Shown piece after piece: positions 25,900 through 34,966 of a stretch of DNA of 58,150 nt. The position numbers and the translations under genes are program-made. Origin of the DNA: a virus; the IMG/VR virus record IMGVR_UViG_3300033141_003493, positions 1-58,150 of that record; one strand, 5' to 3'. The notes below the pieces were generated by a model. That model was given only the letters and a program-made list of their open reading frames with translations, was not told the origin of the DNA and did not search any database. Within the stretch, counting starts at the first letter, position 1; each line of letters begins with the position of its first letter.

Positions 25900-26616
25900 A
25901 TGTCCCCAGAGACCTCTTCCGAGGCCGCCGGGCAGAACCCGGAAGAGCCACAGGAGCAACCCACGGGTGATGTTTCGCCAGAGACCACTCCCCGCGAGTC
26001 TTCCGAGGGCCAGGTACAGGAGCAAGGGTCACAGGACGAACTAGACGATGAGAAGCTGGAGCAACTGCTGAAGGATAAGAGGGTTCAGGCCCGCATCTAT
26101 CAGCAGGCCCAGTCTCTTGCTGATCGCAGACTGCACCAGGAACGCCTGCGTCGTGAACAGGAGGAGGAGCAGAAGAAGCTCCAACGGATGGACGACGAGG
26201 AATACGGGCGCTATCTGCGTCGCCAAGAGCGGCTACAGCAGATGGCTCAACCGCTTCTCACCCAGACCCTCGAAAAGGTCTTTACCGATGCGCAAGAACA
26301 AGCCCTCTCGACCATTGAGGACGAGGAGGCTCGCGCCGAGGTAGTGACCCGTCTGCAAGCCAATGAGTTCAAGTCACTCCCCGAGTTTCTCAAGGCGGTG
26401 GCCCAAGCACAGTCCGCCGTTGCTACCAAGAAACAGATACAGCGCGAGGCCAAGCGCCTCGAGAAGGAGCTCCGGGAGTCGATTCAGAAAGAACTCACTG
26501 CGGAACAGGCCGAGGAGCTGGTTCCCCAACTGGGCCGTGGAGTCCCGACGCGACGGGAAGTCCACGGCATAGAGGCTATTTCCGAAGGCTTCGCAGAGAG
26601 GCTCAAAAAGAAATAG
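25900..26616 (+). CDS. Capsid scaffolding protein (probable)
   Basis: A 238-residue acidic protein immediately upstream of the major capsid gene. The first 50 residues are Pro/Glu/Gln-rich and disordered, and the rest is a long charged coiled coil (RLHQERLRREQEEEQKKLQ) ending in a basic tail, EGFAERLKKK. This is the standard shape of a scaffold that interacts with coat protein through a basic C-terminus. I chose ATG 25900, 7 nt after AGGAGG, over GTG 25891. A short hairpin (GGGCC-GTAA-GGCCC) precedes it. Confidence 0.8.
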   Translation: MSPETSSEAAGQNPEEPQEQPTGDVSPETTPRESSEGQVQEQGSQDELDDEKLEQLLKDKRVQARIYQQAQSLADRRLHQERLRREQEEEQKKLQRMDDEEYGRYLRRQERLQQMAQPLLTQTLEKVFTDAQEQALSTIEDEEARAEVVTRLQANEFKSLPEFLKAVAQAQSAVATKKQIQREAKRLEKELRESIQKELTAEQAEELVPQLGRGVPTRREVHGIEAISEGFAERLKKK

Positions 26617-26650
26617 CCCCTGTGCCTCTATCCCCTAGAGGTACATAACA

Positions 26651-27580
26651 ATGGCTCTTACACTTGCACAAAGTGCTGTCCTGTGTCAGGACAAGCTGGT
26701 CAAGGGCATTATAGAGGAGCTCGTCAAGGAGTCGCCGCTTCTAAAGAAGCTGCCCTTCATGGAGCTCCAGGGTAATGCCCTGGCCTTGAATCGTGAAGAC
26801 GTTGACAACATGGGCAGCGTCCAGTTCTACCCCGTAGGCGGTGTGTGGACCGAGAGTACTGCTCAGTTCGAGCAGGCCACTTTCAGTCTGTACACCCTCG
26901 GTGGAGACGCGGACGTACCGACCCTGATTCAGCGGTCCCGGTCGAATATCAACGACCAGATGGCCGCGCAGGTGAAGGTCAAGACCAAGCTCATGGGTCA
27001 TGCCTTCGAGTACCAGGCTGTCTATGGCGTCGCCGCGTCGTCTCATGGCTTTGACGGCGTGCACACGCTCGTAAGCGACGATCAGCAGGTACACATGGTC
27101 GATTCCGGTACTAGCGGGGCGGCCCTGACCATCGCCAAACTGGATGAGTTGCTGGACTGCATCCGCGGCGGCCGAGCCGACATCCTCATGATGAACCGTA
27201 ACATTCGCCGTCGTCTGACTCAGTACCTGCGAACCGTGGGTTCTTACCAGACGGAGCGTGATGACTACGGGAACTTGTGGGAGATGTGGGGCGAGGTCCC
27301 CATCGTCATCAACGATGCCATAACCCAAGAGGAGTCGCTTGTTGACGGGGCTTACAGTGAGCCGACAGGCGGCAATACTTCCAGCATTTTCGCCATTCGC
27401 TTTGGCGAGGGCGATGGGCTGGTAGGTATTCAGAATGGCGGCATCGAGACGGACGTATTCGACAAACTGGAGACCAAGGACGCGATGCGCACCCGCATCC
27501 GCTGGTACTGCGGCATCGCCTTGTACTCCACGCTGGCCCTTGCCCGTCTGGACGGCATCACCGACGAAGCTATCAGCTGA
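26651..27580 (+). CDS. Major capsid protein (HK97-type fold, probable)
   Basis: A 309-residue protein that would form the icosahedral shell. It starts with a helical N-arm (LCQDKLVKGIIEELVKESPLLKKLPF), has GVWTEST and DADVPTLIQ segments like other phage coat proteins, MMNRNIRRRLTQYL in the middle and ends in RIRWYCGIALYSTLALARLDGI, a typical capsid C-terminus. Location between scaffold and decoration genes supports the call. Hairpins on both sides (26624-26640 and 27588-27638) may set a high expression level. Confidence 0.85.
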   Translation: MALTLAQSAVLCQDKLVKGIIEELVKESPLLKKLPFMELQGNALALNREDVDNMGSVQFYPVGGVWTESTAQFEQATFSLYTLGGDADVPTLIQRSRSNINDQMAAQVKVKTKLMGHAFEYQAVYGVAASSHGFDGVHTLVSDDQQVHMVDSGTSGAALTIAKLDELLDCIRGGRADILMMNRNIRRRLTQYLRTVGSYQTERDDYGNLWEMWGEVPIVINDAITQEESLVDGAYSEPTGGNTSSIFAIRFGEGDGLVGIQNGGIETDVFDKLETKDAMRTRIRWYCGIALYSTLALARLDGITDEAIS

Positions 27581-27587
27581 ACGTAGT

Positions 27588-27638
27588 GGAGGGGGATAGC
27601 GGCATTTGCCGCTACGGCCTCGCCGCATACCCCCTCCC
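27588..27638 (+). other. Nested hairpin after major capsid gene
   Basis: GGAGGGGG pairs with CCCCCTCC around an inner GCGGCATTTGCCGC hairpin, which is the first half of the dispersed paired element. No U-run follows, so partial termination or RNA stabilisation is more likely than a strong terminator. Confidence 0.55.
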
Positions 27639-27652
27639 AGAGGAGAACTAAC

Positions 27653-28036
27653 ATGGCTTACGCCGATAATACTCCGCGCACTGTGGCGGAGATGGCTCCA
27701 AGGTTTCCCATTACCCTGGCGGGGACAGTGGAGATGGGGGACTTGCTAGGTTACAGCAGCGGATGGGTACAGGCCGACGCTGACGCCGGTATCACCGCAC
27801 AGCTCATCGCGCTGGAAGCCGGCGACAGCGGCGATGTCATCAACGTCACGGCTGTGGCCATCGTCAGCTCCGTGTCGGATGCGACACCGGGCGACACTGC
27901 CTACCTGTCCACCACGGCCGGTGCTATTGCTGCTACGGACCCCGGGGACAGCAATACCCAGGAGGTGGGCGTCTTCCTGTCCGCCACCTCGGTGCTACTG
28001 GCCCCATTGTTCTACACTATCCCTGTTCTTGACTGA
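27653..28036 (+). CDS. Capsid decoration/stabilisation protein (probable)
   Basis: A 127-residue beta-rich protein directly after the major capsid gene, rich in Thr/Ala/Val/Gly with patterns such as GDLLGYSSGWVQADAD and GDTAYLSTTAGAI. This is the size, place and composition of DUF2190-like head decoration proteins that bind the mature shell. AGAGGAGAAC ribosome-binding site. A perfect hairpin follows. Confidence 0.7.
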   Translation: MAYADNTPRTVAEMAPRFPITLAGTVEMGDLLGYSSGWVQADADAGITAQLIALEAGDSGDVINVTAVAIVSSVSDATPGDTAYLSTTAGAIAATDPGDSNTQEVGVFLSATSVLLAPLFYTIPVLD

Positions 28037-28040
28037 TCGT

Positions 28041-28065
28041 AGAGGGGGAGCCCGTCTCCCCCTCT
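28041..28065 (+). terminator. Hairpin after decoration gene
   Basis: Perfect 10-bp stem AGAGGGGGAG-CCCGT-CTCCCCCTCT, just before the next ribosome-binding site. It lacks a U-run; it may attenuate transcription after the abundant capsid transcripts or protect their 3' end. Confidence 0.5.
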
Positions 28066-28078
28066 CATAGGAGGCCCA

Positions 28079-28921
28079 TTGAGTGCAACCCTCAAGGAGC
28101 TCCGTCAGGGCCTGGGACGTGATCTCCACGAACTCTACGTAGGACAGATCGTTACCGCAACGACCACGAGCTTTACCGACCCCTCCCTCATCGACTGGCG
28201 AGGGGCTGGCGATCAGAAGCTCGGTTCCGCCTGGGTGCGAATCAGTTCGGGTAACCAGGCCGGGACAACGAGGCGCGTCGGTTCCTACGATGATGAGGTC
28301 GGCAGGGTCATTGTTACCCGCGAGTGGACGCCCCCTGCTGGCGACGACGAGTACGAGCTCCACGTTTTGTTGAGCCCCGATGATATAGATCACTGTATCA
28401 ACCGCACCCTGCGACGATGCTACCAGCGGGGCTGGGAGGAACTCATCCCGGCTGCTGGACAGCGCCAGTACCCACTCGTTTTCTCTTGGATGCGCGACCC
28501 CCACCAAATCCGCCGGGTGTACTGGCGCGAGGGAGAAATGGACCAACAGCGGTTTTATCCCTTCCGGTGGTGGTGGGTGCAGGACAATGCCGGAGAGTAC
28601 ACCCTGCATGTCAGACCAACCACTGTGGCCAGCACCACGACCATCATGCTGGATGTGGTGCGGCCTTATGAAGAGCTGACCGACGACGCTGACACTACGG
28701 ACTGCCCCGAGGAGTGGGTCAAGGCCGGGGCGGAGATGGAAGTATATCGTCTGTTGTCTCACCGAGACCCCGCCCGAGACGCTACCCGTTGGAAACAACT
28801 CCAGATGGAAGCCGCCCAGCGGTTTGCTCGCCTGACTCGAGCCTACTCGCCCCGGCGTCAAGTTAGGGTGCAGCTACCCGATAGCGTATTGCGGAATCTA
28901 TCCTCGGATATTGCGAGATAA
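28079..28921 (+). CDS. Head-tail connector/adaptor protein (probable)
   Basis: A 280-residue protein from TTG 28079, with AGGAGG five bases upstream and no better start. Residues 90-180 (SPDDIDHCINRTLRRCYQRGWEEL, QYPLVFSWMRDPHQI) resemble podoviral and related adaptor proteins that join the portal to the tail. It follows the capsid genes and precedes a large tail protein, which fits. No catalytic motif is visible. Confidence 0.65.
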   Translation: MSATLKELRQGLGRDLHELYVGQIVTATTTSFTDPSLIDWRGAGDQKLGSAWVRISSGNQAGTTRRVGSYDDEVGRVIVTREWTPPAGDDEYELHVLLSPDDIDHCINRTLRRCYQRGWEELIPAAGQRQYPLVFSWMRDPHQIRRVYWREGEMDQQRFYPFRWWWVQDNAGEYTLHVRPTTVASTTTIMLDVVRPYEELTDDADTTDCPEEWVKAGAEMEVYRLLSHRDPARDATRWKQLQMEAAQRFARLTRAYSPRRQVRVQLPDSVLRNLSSDIAR

Positions 28922-28923
28922 TC

Positions 28924-30864
28924 ATGCCCAGCGGATATGATTTCACCATCGAGTATCAAGGACAGATACGCGGATACATGTTGGCCCGTGAAGGGCAGCT
29001 AGGGCGTGGGCAACGGGCTTGGCGCGTGGAGAACGTGGGGGCGTCCATCGCCCAGCGGATGCCTACTGAGCAACGGTACGGCAACCAACCGGCCGTTATC
29101 GAGGCCCCCATGGTGTTCAAGACCTGCCATCGGGGATACGGCGACGACCAGGTACGCAGCGGGGGTCGTTATCACTACGCCTTGAATGTAGACTGCCGCT
29201 TCCCCGACCTGGTGCTGCCGGGGCCTAAAAAGCACAGCCTGACGCTGCCCAACAGCGCCCATCATGTCAGCGGGTTCTTTGAGATGGACGACATGGTGTT
29301 TGCCATCGCGGGAAGGCGGTGCTTCGCCATGGACGCCGACGATGTAGTGACTGAGGCCAAAGATTTCGGTGCGGGCAAGGAGGCCAGCGCTTGTGCTGTC
29401 TTTCGTGGTACAGCATCCAAGTTCTCTACCGGAGCGCGGGCTTACGTGGCCATGGGGCACGATGAGCCCATCTACGAGCGTGCCCCCAATGCTGATCCCA
29501 CTCTGGGATGGAGTCAGGCCGCCAATGTCTATGCCGAGCGCTTAGCTACCTCAAAGGACCGACTCAACGGTAGTCCTGCACCCAATCTTGTGTACTGGGT
29601 TCAGAACGATCCTCTTCTCTCTGCCGACTGGACAACCGCCTACCCGGTCGGGGACTCTCGGCACCGTATTACCTCCTTGGTAGAGATGGGCGTGCTTTAC
29701 GTCGGCAAAGAGAACGGCTTGTACATCTTCGACCAGGACTATCAGGCCGTAACGGTGACGCCCGAGCTGGAGCACGTCCCCAACGTTTGGAACTGCTTCA
29801 ATATGATCGGGTGGCAGGGATCGCTATGGGTTCCCCATATCAGGGGGCTCCTGAACTACCAAAACATGGGAGCTAACGGGTTCGTGGTAACACCCGCTAC
29901 CCCTGGGTCCTGGACCACTGACGAGAACCCCGTCCGAGGCCGAGTAACGGCCCTGGCGGGGGATAACCGCTGGCTCTACGCGGCGGTGCTCAACCCGGAT
30001 GGTAACTCCTACATCCTGGCGGGCAGAAAGGCTTTTGAGGGCGAAGTTGGTCCCATCGTATGGCACCCTTTGGTCAGCCTGGGTGCTGTAGAGTGTCGCG
30101 CTTTGTATCTGTCGGGCTCGTATGCCAACCCGCGGTTGTACTATGGCGCAGGATACAATGCTGGCTACCTCATCCTTCCCCGAGTCGGTGAGGACCCGAT
30201 ACAGGACTCGAACTGCCGCTATGAGACAAGTGGGAGCCTCTACTACCCCGCCCACTCCTGGTTCACCCCCATCACGGTAAAAGTGTGGAAGTCCATCGAG
30301 ATCGAAGGCGACTACCTCACCGAAGCTCGCTACGTTGATGTGTACTACCGGATAGACGGCGGAACTTGGAGATATGCAGGAAGGGCGGATCGTTCCCCCA
30401 GGGATGTTATCGCCCTACCCCACGACACCCACGGCAGCCGCATCGAGCTCAGGCTGGACTACACCATGCCCTCGGACACACTGCCGTTTCGTTTGCGCAG
30501 TGTGGTGGTCCGGGGTGCTGAGAGACCCCAGACCGTCAAGGTCATCTCAGCTACGGTACGTTGCTGTGACAACCTGCCCACCTACGCAGGCCTGGAACGT
30601 CGCAGCGGTGCCGAAATACTCCAGGACCTGGAATCCTATGCCCAGGCCGGGGAGCCCGTGAAGCTCACGGACCCCCTGGGGAACGAGCGGTGGGTGCTGG
30701 TCCTTGCCCCCGTTGGGGAACAGGAATCCGCCCAGTACGGAGATGAGCCCCCCGAGATACTGGCGACCATACAGATGGCTACCTTTGAGCCCCCGGATAG
30801 ACCGGAACAGTACGAAACAGGTGCATACGGCACCGATAAGTATGGTGAGATTGCCTACGCATAA
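28924..30864 (+). CDS. Large tail protein (hub/stabilisation-like)
   Basis: A 646-residue beta-rich protein with many Trp/Tyr/Gly strands and repeated blade-like segments (GVLYVGKENGLYIFDQDY, DNRWLYAAVLNPDGNSYIL), consistent with a propeller core like podoviral tail-tube or nozzle proteins. The last 110 residues (GLERRSGAEILQDLESYAQ) look like an added tail domain. It overlaps neither neighbour, but the gap to the connector gene is only two bases. Tail role is inferred from order and fold. Confidence 0.65.
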   Translation: MPSGYDFTIEYQGQIRGYMLAREGQLGRGQRAWRVENVGASIAQRMPTEQRYGNQPAVIEAPMVFKTCHRGYGDDQVRSGGRYHYALNVDCRFPDLVLPGPKKHSLTLPNSAHHVSGFFEMDDMVFAIAGRRCFAMDADDVVTEAKDFGAGKEASACAVFRGTASKFSTGARAYVAMGHDEPIYERAPNADPTLGWSQAANVYAERLATSKDRLNGSPAPNLVYWVQNDPLLSADWTTAYPVGDSRHRITSLVEMGVLYVGKENGLYIFDQDYQAVTVTPELEHVPNVWNCFNMIGWQGSLWVPHIRGLLNYQNMGANGFVVTPATPGSWTTDENPVRGRVTALAGDNRWLYAAVLNPDGNSYILAGRKAFEGEVGPIVWHPLVSLGAVECRALYLSGSYANPRLYYGAGYNAGYLILPRVGEDPIQDSNCRYETSGSLYYPAHSWFTPITVKVWKSIEIEGDYLTEARYVDVYYRIDGGTWRYAGRADRSPRDVIALPHDTHGSRIELRLDYTMPSDTLPFRLRSVVVRGAERPQTVKVISATVRCCDNLPTYAGLERRSGAEILQDLESYAQAGEPVKLTDPLGNERWVLVLAPVGEQESAQYGDEPPEILATIQMATFEPPDRPEQYETGAYGTDKYGEIAYA

Positions 30865-30873
30865 AGGATCAAG

Positions 30874-32349
30874 ATGGCCTACATAAAGCCTAGTACCGGC
30901 GACACGGTAGAAGCAGAACACGTCAATCAGATAACTGACGTGCTGGACGGAACGAGCGGCGAGCCGGTGAAGCTCAAGAACAACGATTCCGTCGAGTACG
31001 TCTTGGACGTTCAGAACCTGGACACGGTGAACTCCCTCATTGCCAGATTCCGCAATGCTGCCGGCGAGACGGTCTTGGGCATTGTCAAGGAAGCGCTGAA
31101 CTTTGGCAAGCAGATCGTCTCCTCTGTGGCCACGGGTACGGCCCCCTTCTCCATTGCCAGCACTACGAAGGTAACAAATCTCAACGCGGACAAGGTAGAC
31201 GACTACGATGCACCGTTCCCATCGGCGGCCATTGCCGATGGAGCAGTAACAGAGGCCAAGATCAGCGCTGGTGCCATCACTTCCGCCAAACTTAGCTCTG
31301 GTGCCGTTACTGCCGGCAAGATTGCCACAGGTGGTGTGTCAGCCGCCGCGCAACTTGCTTCGAATGTAGTCGAGACAGCAAAGATCAAAGATCTGAACGT
31401 CACAGAAGCCAAGATTGCCACTGGCGCAGTGACAGAGACCAAGATCAGTACCGGCGCTGTAACGGAAGGCAAGATCGCCGACGGTGCGGTTACCAATACT
31501 AAGATTGCCTCTGGCGCTGTTACCTCCACGAAACTTGGTTCCGGCGCGGTGACCGCCGGCAAGATCGGCACAGGCGGGGTGAGTGCGGCGACGCAACTTG
31601 CTGACGGTATTGTAACCGAGGCCAAGATCGCCAATGGCGCTGTTACCTCCACAAAACTTGGTTCTGGTGCCGTTACTGCCGGCAAGATTGCCACAGGTGG
31701 TGTGTCTGCTGCAACACAGTTGGCTTCTAACGTAGTAGAGACAGCCAAGATCAAGGACGGTGCTGTTACCGAAAGCAAGATTGCCAATGAAGCAGTGACT
31801 ATCACCAAGATTGCTGACGGTGCCGTCACCAGCGCCAAGATTGTGGGTGGATCCGTGACAGAAGCCAAGATTGCCACGGGCGCTGTTACCTCTACGAAAC
31901 TTGCCTCTAACGCGGTAAGTAGTAGCAAGATTGCCACTGCCGCAGTGAACGCTGCGCATCTGTGTAGCGACATCGTGGATGATACCAAGGTGGGCAACCG
32001 GGTCCCGCAGTTTTATCGACGGCAGGGAGGGGATGCTACTAACTGGGACGTTACGGGAACCACTACCTATATGCCTGGCGCTGTGCGGATGGTTGGTGGT
32101 CGCATACAGATACACTTCAGCGATACACAGAACCTCGCAACGGTAGTCATTGGCTATGGCGTAACATTCTCCGGTCGCCCCCTGCTATTCTATTCCCTAT
32201 TCACTGATCTGTCCCAAAGCACACTCGAAGCAGTTCACATCGAACTGACCAACGCATCGACCACCGGTGTAACGATTTACGGCAAGCGCGCCAGCACATC
32301 GGGCACACTTGACCTGTATATGCACTGGCTTGCTATTGGCCCCGAGTGA
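30874..32349 (+). CDS. Tail fibre with AVTxxKI repeats
   Basis: A 491-residue protein. Residues about 110-360 are tandem repeats of 10-16 residues, core GAVTEAKIATGAVTSTKL, with periodic inserts GTGGVSAATQLA; this is a common triple beta-helix fibre shaft. The N-terminal 100 residues (IKPSTGDTVEAEHVNQITDVLDG) are typical virion-anchoring segments. The C-terminal 120 residues form a compact beta domain likely to be the receptor-binding tip or its base. The repeats are highly similar at DNA level and prone to copy-number change. Confidence 0.85.
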   Translation: MAYIKPSTGDTVEAEHVNQITDVLDGTSGEPVKLKNNDSVEYVLDVQNLDTVNSLIARFRNAAGETVLGIVKEALNFGKQIVSSVATGTAPFSIASTTKVTNLNADKVDDYDAPFPSAAIADGAVTEAKISAGAITSAKLSSGAVTAGKIATGGVSAAAQLASNVVETAKIKDLNVTEAKIATGAVTETKISTGAVTEGKIADGAVTNTKIASGAVTSTKLGSGAVTAGKIGTGGVSAATQLADGIVTEAKIANGAVTSTKLGSGAVTAGKIATGGVSAATQLASNVVETAKIKDGAVTESKIANEAVTITKIADGAVTSAKIVGGSVTEAKIATGAVTSTKLASNAVSSSKIATAAVNAAHLCSDIVDDTKVGNRVPQFYRRQGGDATNWDVTGTTTYMPGAVRMVGGRIQIHFSDTQNLATVVIGYGVTFSGRPLLFYSLFTDLSQSTLEAVHIELTNASTTGVTIYGKRASTSGTLDLYMHWLAIGPE

Positions 32350-32358
32350 GGAGGCTAA

Positions 32359-32664
32359 GTGAAAACTATCCACCGCTGCATTGAGGGCGCACTGCCCAGT
32401 ACTGAGGGAACACTGTACACCGTCCCCGTTGGCTGTCGAGCGACCTGGCGCTCTGCGTCGCTCGTGAACACCGACTCGACGGCGCGTATGAGTTACTTGC
32501 TGGTGAACGGTACCCACGTTCTGCGGGTCAACCTGGCCGCCGGGGATAGTGTGTACCTGGACGAACTGCCGCTGCTGGACGCTGGGGGCATTGTGAGCGG
32601 CTACGCGGCGGCGGCCGGCGTGGTGGAGTACATCCTCGGCGTCAAAGAGGAGCACGACGTATGA
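32359..32664 (+). CDS. Small fibre-associated beta protein
   Basis: A 101-residue protein from GTG 32359 with GAGGAGG upstream. The pattern VPVGCRATWRSASLVNTDSTARMSYLLVNG, LLDAGGIVSGYAAAAGVVEYIL matches small beta-sandwich proteins commonly found beside phage tail-fibre genes. Its stop overlaps the next start (ATGA). Probably a virion surface or fibre accessory protein. Confidence 0.65.
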   Translation: MKTIHRCIEGALPSTEGTLYTVPVGCRATWRSASLVNTDSTARMSYLLVNGTHVLRVNLAAGDSVYLDELPLLDAGGIVSGYAAAAGVVEYILGVKEEHDV

Positions 32665-33128
32665 ACTGGCGCAACATAAAAGGACACTTGCGACAGATAC
32701 TCGCCTCTCTGCACGTCGATGAGGACGCGACGATAGAGGGCGGCCTGAACGTCGGCACAGCGACAGGGGCGGAGACGGGCGATATCAAAGTTTCTGGTGG
32801 CATCGTGATTGGTAATACCAGCCTGGCGTCCTCTGCTACTGGGCAGTTTGTGTCACAAATCACCAATGCGGCACATGCAGCGGGAGAGGTTATAACGCTA
32901 CCGCTTAGATATGGCTTGGTATACGTTGCATCTAGCACCGCTGGCCATTCTGCACTATTTCGCGTGGATGCTTTTGCACAAGTTATCATCTCCGGTAGTA
33001 CCGCGCATTTTAGCATCACGAAAGACACCGCAAATAAGATAAATGTGTACAGGGAGGATTCCGCGATAAAAGTGCAGAACGGTTACAGTACGGTAAGGAA
33101 CTACACCATTCACGCCTGGGGTTGGTAA
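32661..33128 (+). CDS. Fibre tip or short fibre protein
   Basis: A 155-residue protein starting MNWRNIKGHLRQI, then DEDATIEGGLNVGTATGAETGDIKVSGG, a pattern typical of fibre shaft repeats that announce a trimeric fibre. The C-terminal 80 residues are beta-rich, ending YTIHAWGW. It is likely a receptor-binding component; specificity cannot be read from sequence. Confidence 0.65.
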   Translation: MNWRNIKGHLRQILASLHVDEDATIEGGLNVGTATGAETGDIKVSGGIVIGNTSLASSATGQFVSQITNAAHAAGEVITLPLRYGLVYVASSTAGHSALFRVDAFAQVIISGSTAHFSITKDTANKINVYREDSAIKVQNGYSTVRNYTIHAWGW

Positions 33129-33138
33129 GGGAGCACAC

Positions 33139-33207
33139 ATGCATATCACCACCCGAGACGCGATCACCCATCACGGGAAACAGTCCGGCTTGACAAGATG
33201 CAAATAG
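33139..33207 (+). CDS. 22-codon leader ORF before amidase
   Basis: ATG 33139 preceded by AAGGGAGC encodes 22 residues (MHITTRDAITHHGKQ...) and stops inside the amidase gene start region, overlapping ATG 33198. The amidase has no Shine-Dalgarno sequence of its own, so translation of this leader may be needed for amidase expression. Confidence 0.35.
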   Translation: MHITTRDAITHHGKQSGLTRCK

Positions 33208-33869
33208 TAGACCTGATAGACAAGCTGCCCCACAGCGGCGAGTACTCCAAACGTTACTGGCCGCCCTACTACGCTATCATACACCACTCCGCAACATCCC
33301 CCCGGGTCAGCCCCTACATCATCGCCGACTATCATGTAAACGTCAAGAAGTACCCTGCTATCGCTTATCATGCTCTGATATACCCCGACGGTATGGTCTA
33401 CCAGACCAACGACTGGGACGCTATCAGTTGGCACGCCGGCTGTGCCGCCGTTCATGGCCCCAACTGTCCCGACAACGCCAACCTCACCGGCATCGGAATA
33501 TGTCTCGTGGGGGATTTCACTAACGAACCGCCGGCACCAGCGCAACTGGAAGCGGCCGGAGAGCTCATCATCGAACTCTCCCGAATGTATGGTCCCCTGA
33601 AGATCATTGGCCACAAGGAGGCCCATGCAGCTCGAACACGCTGTCCCGGCGATACCTGGACAAGCTGGCGCGTGCAACTGGAGGACAAAGTGGAAGATCG
33701 CATCAAGACCGCCCGCTGGCACTGTGAGGAAGCAGTCCGTGAGATAGAGCGCGTTCTGGAAGTCCTGGAGATCAAACTGCTCCAGGCTGCCAGAGAGCGC
33801 TTGGTAGAGAAGGTCATCCCCCAGCTCTACGAGATGGAGAGACATGAAGATCGGATGGCATCTGGGTAA
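33198..33869 (+). CDS. N-acetylmuramoyl-L-alanine amidase endolysin
   Basis: A 223-residue zinc amidase of the Amidase_2/PGRP type that cleaves the bond between muramic acid and the peptide stem. AIIHHSATSP (His29/30) and the later IIGHKEAHAARTRCPGD carry the metal ligands. Residues about 165-223 form a charged helical tail, RWHCEEAVREIER then LLQAARERLVEKV, which reappears at the end of the next gene product. No signal peptide, so release depends on the holin at 51560. It overlaps the next gene by 26 bp. Confidence 0.85.
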   Translation: MQIVDLIDKLPHSGEYSKRYWPPYYAIIHHSATSPRVSPYIIADYHVNVKKYPAIAYHALIYPDGMVYQTNDWDAISWHAGCAAVHGPNCPDNANLTGIGICLVGDFTNEPPAPAQLEAAGELIIELSRMYGPLKIIGHKEAHAARTRCPGDTWTSWRVQLEDKVEDRIKTARWHCEEAVREIERVLEVLEIKLLQAARERLVEKVIPQLYEMERHEDRMASG

Positions 33870-34956
33870 TAAGAAGCCGGTTACCGACCTGGACTGGGAA
33901 ATATTGCGAACCGTGCCTCCGGGCGTGGTAGTGCTGTTACCCAAAGAGGGCATCAGCCCCGAGGACGGGAAACGCATCCTGGGAGTCAATCCCGCCTGTC
34001 ACTTTATCATCCGGCCCTACTTTTCTCCGAGAGAAGTTACCGGGCCGGTCCTCCAGGAGTATATCGACTTCTGCAAAAGTTGCATAGACGAGTGGCGCAC
34101 ACTGCCAGAGGGACAGAAACACCTCCAGGTGTTCAACGAACCCAACATGCCCCGGTGGGCTCAGTGGGAGGGCTTTGGCGACCAGCTTGAGGATATGAAG
34201 CGCTTTGAGGATTGTTTCGTAGCCGCTTATTCCCAACTCAAGCGCCACGACCCATCTTGGCTGATCGGCCTCACCCCCCTAACGCCCGGCAACCGCGACG
34301 TGTGGTTCCCGGGCGATGCCAGGGGCTACTACTATTTCCACGGTCCTTCTGGCTGCGCCGAGAACCTCACCGCGGAGCAGCGAACCAGGGCGTTTCACGA
34401 GTCTCCCTGTCGCTACTCCATAGAGATCGCGGACGAATACTACGATCACATCTACATTCACGAGACGAGGGAAGCCTATCGAGAGGGATGGTACGGGCTC
34501 CGGTTTAGTCGTTACAACCTGTATCGCCCTCCGAAGCCGGTGTGGATCACCGAGGCCGGGTTCCCCAACAAGGACAACATGCCTGAGTGGGCCGAATCTA
34601 GCCTCATCGCCTGGTTCGACCGACTGCTGACCGAAAACGTCACCGGTCTGGCCCTTTGGATTCTAGGCGACAATCCCCAGTGGGGGCCGATGTGGTATCG
34701 AGAGGGGAGGATTATCCCCACGGTATATGCCATCAAGCGGTGGCGCGATGCTCTGAACAACCTACAGGAGGAAGACCCCGTTATGCCACCCATGCGCATC
34801 GACGCAGCTGCTGTACACATCCGCTGGAACATCGAGGAAGCCATCCGGGAGATAGAGCGTGGGGATACGGAAGCTGCCAGAAAGCGTCTAAAGAGGCTGG
34901 TGAATCAACAGAACGGAGTGGCGTATCGATTGGAGCGGAATCTGAAGAGCGTGTAG
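33844..34956 (+). CDS. Clan GH-A-like glycoside hydrolase, second lysis/penetration enzyme
   Basis: A 370-residue TIM-barrel-type hydrolase. FNEPNMPRW (Glu99) fits the acid/base at the end of strand 4 and VWITEAGFPN (Glu237) the nucleophile at the end of strand 7 of clan A glycosidases; TLALWILGDNP-like strand 8 follows. The C-terminal 55 residues (HIRWNIEEAIREIER, AARKRLKRLV) match the amidase tail. It likely degrades a host surface polysaccharide or peptidoglycan glycan strand; substrate cannot be told. Confidence 0.75.
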   Translation: MKIGWHLGNKKPVTDLDWEILRTVPPGVVVLLPKEGISPEDGKRILGVNPACHFIIRPYFSPREVTGPVLQEYIDFCKSCIDEWRTLPEGQKHLQVFNEPNMPRWAQWEGFGDQLEDMKRFEDCFVAAYSQLKRHDPSWLIGLTPLTPGNRDVWFPGDARGYYYFHGPSGCAENLTAEQRTRAFHESPCRYSIEIADEYYDHIYIHETREAYREGWYGLRFSRYNLYRPPKPVWITEAGFPNKDNMPEWAESSLIAWFDRLLTENVTGLALWILGDNPQWGPMWYREGRIIPTVYAIKRWRDALNNLQEEDPVMPPMRIDAAAVHIRWNIEEAIREIERGDTEAARKRLKRLVNQQNGVAYRLERNLKSV

Positions 34957-34966
34957 GGAGGGGATC

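Noticed and set aside
26741-27628. 295-codon minus-strand frame opposite the capsid gene
   Set aside because: Shadow frame of a highly confident capsid gene.
33190-33220. A sigma-70 promoter before the amidase (TTGACA)
   Set aside because: No acceptable -10 at 16-18 bp; the match is inside a translated leader and probably chance.
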